A stretch of DNA of 18,243 nt. It comes from Proteobacteria bacterium UBA964. GTDB lineage: Bacteria > Pseudomonadota > Gammaproteobacteria > Steroidobacterales > Steroidobacteraceae. The notes below the pieces were generated by a model. That model saw nothing but the letters and a program-made list of their open reading frames with translations, was not told the origin of the DNA and did no database searches. Shown here piece by piece: positions 14,825 through 18,243 of this stretch (the stretch's first letter is position 1; the number at the start of each line of letters is the position of its first letter). A program made the translations under genes and the position numbers. The stretch is taken from positions 13,796-32,038 of the forward strand of contig DBCG01000035.1 in the NCBI GenBank assembly GCA_002292945.1, in the 5' to 3' direction.

Positions 14825-16120
14825 ATGAACACTGTTTACCGGCCCGCCCACGCTTGGTATGTCGTCGGGGTACTCGCCCTCGCCAACTGCGTCTCGTTCA
14901 TCGATCGCCTCATCCTCTCCTTGCTGGTCCAACCGATCAAGTCGGAGCTCGCCATCTCGGACACCGCGTTCAGCCTGCTCGCCGGCGCCGCATTCGCGAT
15001 CTTCTATTGCGGCATCGGCCTCGTCATCGCACGCTGGGCCGACCGCTACAGCCGCAAGTGGATCGTCACCATCGGCATCACCCTGTGGTGCCTGATGACC
15101 GCCCTGTCCGGCACCGCGCGCTCCTATCTGCAGCTTTTCGCGTATCGGGTCGGTGTCGGCGTGGGCGAAGCCACCCTGTCGCCTTCCGCCTACTCGTTGT
15201 TGGCCGGTCATTTCCCGCCGCAGAAGCTGGCGCTTGCGGTGGGCATCTTCAGCGCCGGCGTCACTGCGGGCACCGGTCTCGCCTATCTGCTCGGCGGCAG
15301 CGTCATCGGCTGGGTGATCTCGCTCGGCAGCGTCGAATTACCGCTCCTCGGCGAACTCTCGGGTTGGCGCCTCGTGATGGCGGTGGTCGGCCTGCTCGGG
15401 CTGCCGGTCGCGCTGCTCATGGCCTTTGTACGGGAGCCCGCGAGGCCCCAAGGGTTACCTCCGGCGACGCTCACCGAGGTCTGGGCGCACTTCAAAGCCC
15501 ACGCCAAAGAATATGGCTATGTGTTCGCCGGCTACGGCGCCACCACGATCACCGCGTTTGCCGTGATGATCTGGACGCCTGAACTCTACCGGCGCCAGTA
15601 CGGCGCGGGGATCGGCGAAGCGGCACTCGTCATCGGTACCGTAGCCTTGATCGGCGGCCTGCTCGGCGCCTTCATCGGTGGCGCGCTTTCCGATCGGCTG
15701 GAGGCGAACGGGGACAGCAGAGCCAAGTTGAGGGTGCTGGCAGGTTGCGGGATCGGCCTGCTGCTCCCGGCCGTGCTCGCGCCTCTCATGCCGACGATGC
15801 ACGGCCACGCCGCGCTGATCTTCCTGACGTTCCTCTTCGGCAGCGCTGCCATGGGACCCGCTGGCGCCTTCGTGCAGTCGATCACGCCCGACCGCATGCG
15901 TGCGCAGTTCGGTGCCTTCTACCAGTTCTCATTGGTGCTGGTCGGGGCCACGCTCGGGCCGTTTGCGGTGGGCTTCGTCACCGACCAGGTGTTCGGTGAC
16001 GAAGCCAAGATCGGGCTTTCAATGGCGCTGGTCGCAGCCGTCTTCAACCCGATCGCCGCATGGCTGCTGTGGCGGGCTTTCCGCCTCTCGAAAGCCGCAC
16101 CGCTCGTTCAGAACTTGTAG
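14825..16120 (+). CDS. MFS transporter, spinster-like subgroup
   Basis: This is a 431-residue inner-membrane transporter of the major facilitator superfamily with about twelve hydrophobic segments. The first segment ends LANCVSFIDRLILSLLVQPIKSEL, the pattern seen in the bacterial spinster-like group. The loop between segments 2 and 3 carries ARWADRYSRKW, the MFS signature, and segments 4-5 have RVGVGVGEATLSPSAYSLLAGHFP. A matching loop in the second half reads GGALSDRLEANG. GAGG lies five bases before the ATG. In alpha- and gammaproteobacterial catabolic loci this type often stands beside a TonB-dependent receptor, as here, where the receptor gene converges on it and overlaps its end by 13 bases. 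The substrate is unknown; an organic acid or hydrophobic compound is likely. Confidence 0.88.
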   Translation: MNTVYRPAHAWYVVGVLALANCVSFIDRLILSLLVQPIKSELAISDTAFSLLAGAAFAIFYCGIGLVIARWADRYSRKWIVTIGITLWCLMTALSGTARSYLQLFAYRVGVGVGEATLSPSAYSLLAGHFPPQKLALAVGIFSAGVTAGTGLAYLLGGSVIGWVISLGSVELPLLGELSGWRLVMAVVGLLGLPVALLMAFVREPARPQGLPPATLTEVWAHFKAHAKEYGYVFAGYGATTITAFAVMIWTPELYRRQYGAGIGEAALVIGTVALIGGLLGAFIGGALSDRLEANGDSRAKLRVLAGCGIGLLLPAVLAPLMPTMHGHAALIFLTFLFGSAAMGPAGAFVQSITPDRMRAQFGAFYQFSLVLVGATLGPFAVGFVTDQVFGDEAKIGLSMALVAAVFNPIAAWLLWRAFRLSKAAPLVQNL

Positions 16121-18243
16121 GCGACCCGCAGGCCGAAGGTCCGTGGCCTCGGCATCTCCGCGAAGTAGCCGCCCGGGATCGCGAGACTGAACGGCGAGAG
16201 CGGATTACGCAGGTTCGCCGGCAGCGTACCGGCAGGGGGCACGCGTACCGCCGAGCGGACGTCGCCGTAACTCAAGGCGGGCGTGGTGCCTGCCGATTTC
16301 ACCTTGTCGTCATCGGTCGCGTTGTCGATGAACAGCGTGGCACTCCAACGATCATCGCCCAAGCCGAAGCGCAGATTGACATTGCTGTAGGCCTGCAGCC
16401 AGACCGAATTGTCGTCCTCGACGAAACGCTCGCCGACATAGGAATAATCCGCATCGGCGAACCAGTAGCGGCCGCCGTCGCCCATCGGCTTGCGATACGA
16501 CAGATTCAAGGCCGCCGCCGTCTCAGGCGTGTCCTCGAACTTCTTGCCGGCACGATCGACGCTACAGGTCGTCTGCGCGGAGTTGGTCGTGCCTGAGGTG
16601 ATCAGGGTGGTCACGGGCGTGCAGTTGCCGACGCGGGCGATCTCCGCCGGACCGCTGGTCAACGTGGTGTAGTCGGTGAACTCGTACTTCAGGAAATGCG
16701 TGATGCCGAACCCCGCAGTAAGGGTGTCGGTGACGCGCCACTGACCCGAGAGCTCGAGCCCCTGCAACTCGCCGCCGCCGGCGTTGGTGATCCGGTTGCC
16801 GAGCGTGGTGCCGATGATCAACTGGGTGCTGACCTGCTTGTCCGTGAAGTCCTGCAGGAACGCCGCGCCGTTGATCGAGACGCTGCGATCGTCAGAGAGC
16901 CACTTGGCACCGAGTTCGTAGACCTTGATCTTCTCGGATTCGTACTCCACGTCTTCGCGGCTCGACAGCCCGAAGGATGCGAGCGTGAGCGTCCCGAAAC
17001 CACCGGGCTTGCGACCCTCGGAATAGGAACCGTAGAGGTTGAGGTTGTCCGCCGGCCGCCACTGCAGCGTCGCCTTCGGCGTCGTGTAGGAATCGTTGCG
17101 CACGAACTGGTTGGTGCCGACCTGCGGCGGTGGCGCGAAGCTGCGCGGAAAGCCCGGCTGCGCGGCATAAGGGATGTTCGCGGCGTTACGGCAATCACCG
17201 GTCGCACCGCAGAGTATCACCGTGCCGGGGCCTTGGTTGCCTGCCGTGATCGGACCGTTGACGGTGTTGTCCTCGTCGACATAGCGTGCCTCGCCGATCA
17301 GCGACAGCGTGTCTGTGAGGTCCCACTCGAACTCGAGATAGAACGATTGGTGATCGACCAGACGCCTCACGAGCGTCGCTTTGCGCAACCGGTCGACATC
17401 ATCCATGTACTGGGAGACATCGGTGCTCGTGAAAGAGGCACCGCCCGGTGGGCCGAGGAACTGCGCGCAACGCGGCGGCGTCCCGGGCGGCCCAGCGACA
17501 AGCAAGGTGCAGGCCGTGCCGGTGCCCAACACCGAGATGTTGCGGTCGAACTGGTCGGCGCGTTCGGTCCAGTACTGTGCACCCGCCATGAACTGCACCG
17601 GTCCGTCGAAGTCCGAGGTGAAGCGCAGCTCTTGGCTGAACTGCTCCGTGATGCCGTCGGTCTTGATGGTCTGCTGGACGCTAGCGCGGTCGGTCTTGTC
17701 GAAGTCGAGATCGGTATCGACCTGGGCCTTGGTGTAGCCGGTGAGCGAGGAGAACGTGCCGAACGAGGTCTTGTAGTTCTGCACCGCCGACAACCGCAGC
17801 ACCTGACGGTCGGTGCCGGTGAAATCGGGCGCATTCACGCCGTCTGTCGAGCGCGTGAAGTCCTTGTTGTAGGCCACTCGCAGCCCTCTGCTGCCGACCA
17901 TCTGGCCGCGGAAGGACAACAAGGTCATGTCGTCGTAGGCGCCGAGGTTGCCCGAGCTCGTCTCGAAGAGACGCACGAGGTTGATGGTGTTCGCCGGCAG
18001 CGCGGGATTGGCGTCCAGGAACTGGCAGGACGCATCGAGCAGCGGACCGGTCGAGACGAGCGCGGCGCCGCCCGCCGGATTCGGGATGGAATACGTGCGG
18101 CAGCTCGAGGCCGCCGCCGACATCACAGTGGAACCGTTGAATGGCACGAAGGCTTGTGCCGGCGGCGCGAAATGATCGTCGGCGTACTCGGTGCGGAACT
18201 TCAGCGAGTAGCTGTCGTTCGGCTCCCACTTCAGGGTGAAGGA
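16108..18243 (-). CDS. TonB-dependent outer-membrane receptor (partial, N-terminus outside window)
   Basis: This is the C-terminal 711 residues of a TonB-dependent receptor, the energised outer-membrane pore for iron complexes or large nutrients. The frame stays open to the window edge, so the signal peptide, TonB box and plug domain lie outside. The visible part is beta-barrel: it opens SFTLKWEPNDSYSLKFR, continues with alternating strands such as QELRFTSDFDGPVQFMAGAQYW and NLNLYGSYSEGRKPGGFG, and ends FGLRVAYKF with the terminal phenylalanine needed for barrel assembly. The GRKPGGF motif is typical of the large receptor group of nutrient-scavenging proteobacteria. Eight cysteines form four close pairs, in positions that look like surface loops. 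The GTG at 18145-18147 is internal, not a start. No siderophore gene is nearby, so a carbon-source ligand taken up together with the MFS transporter is plausible. Confidence 0.93.
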   Translation of the reverse strand, partial: SFTLKWEPNDSYSLKFRTEYADDHFAPPAQAFVPFNGSTVMSAAASSCRTYSIPNPAGGAALVSTGPLLDASCQFLDANPALPANTINLVRLFETSSGNLGAYDDMTLLSFRGQMVGSRGLRVAYNKDFTRSTDGVNAPDFTGTDRQVLRLSAVQNYKTSFGTFSSLTGYTKAQVDTDLDFDKTDRASVQQTIKTDGITEQFSQELRFTSDFDGPVQFMAGAQYWTERADQFDRNISVLGTGTACTLLVAGPPGTPPRCAQFLGPPGGASFTSTDVSQYMDDVDRLRKATLVRRLVDHQSFYLEFEWDLTDTLSLIGEARYVDEDNTVNGPITAGNQGPGTVILCGATGDCRNAANIPYAAQPGFPRSFAPPPQVGTNQFVRNDSYTTPKATLQWRPADNLNLYGSYSEGRKPGGFGTLTLASFGLSSREDVEYESEKIKVYELGAKWLSDDRSVSINGAAFLQDFTDKQVSTQLIIGTTLGNRITNAGGGELQGLELSGQWRVTDTLTAGFGITHFLKYEFTDYTTLTSGPAEIARVGNCTPVTTLITSGTTNSAQTTCSVDRAGKKFEDTPETAAALNLSYRKPMGDGGRYWFADADYSYVGERFVEDDNSVWLQAYSNVNLRFGLGDDRWSATLFIDNATDDDKVKSAGTTPALSYGDVRSAVRVPPAGTLPANLRNPLSPFSLAIPGGYFAEMPRPRTFGLRVAYKF

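Overview
The window is a GC-rich, gene-dense bacterial chromosome segment. It holds fourteen protein-coding genes, no RNA genes and no mobile element. The gaps are short: the longest gene-free stretch is the 153 bases between thrA and the next gene, so nothing longer than 300 bases is unassigned. The fused aspartokinase-homoserine dehydrogenase followed by thrB and thrC, a TatD that closely resembles the enterobacterial protein, and the MsrP/MsrQ pair point to a Gammaproteobacterium. The high GC and the TonB receptor / MFS / acyl-CoA gene mix would suit the Xanthomonadales-Nevskiales-Steroidobacter part of that class. That placement is inference from gene content only.

Left part (1-4292). A clear intrinsic terminator closes a gene lying outside the window. 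Then come msrP-msrQ, the periplasmic methionine sulfoxide repair system. A YgjP-like metalloprotease gene runs back towards msrQ and overlaps its end. Its start lies 9 bases from the start of a divergent pair, ltaE (low-specificity threonine aldolase) and tatD, which overlap by four bases.

Middle (4312-9686, minus strand). This is a tightly packed threonine operon, thrA-thrB-thrC, that continues through a four-base overlap into a membrane-anchored NERD-domain gene. The three Thr enzymes account for aspartate phosphorylation, homoserine formation, homoserine phosphorylation and threonine synthesis. The aspartate-semialdehyde dehydrogenase step is not in the window. A threonine-cleaving aldolase lies just beyond the operon's distal end.

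Right part (9840-18243). Three plus-strand genes (a TauE/SafE-type transporter, a MaoC-type double-hotdog hydratase resembling mesaconyl-CoA hydratase, and an MmgE/PrpD protein) look like one operon. They face an SDR dehydrogenase gene. The SDR is divergent from a crotonase-fold gene plus an MFS transporter gene, with an inverted-repeat candidate operator between the two starts. A TonB-dependent receptor, cut by the window edge, converges on the MFS gene. My reading is that this part is an uptake-and-catabolism locus for an unknown organic acid or acyl compound: receptor in the outer membrane, MFS and TauE in the inner membrane, and SDR, crotonase, MaoC and PrpD enzymes in the cytoplasm. The substrate cannot be named from sequence. 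The points most worth following up are the crotonase that lacks both family glutamates, the MaoC-PrpD-TauE trio, the shared operator, the NERD gene in the thr operon, and the four cysteine pairs in the receptor.
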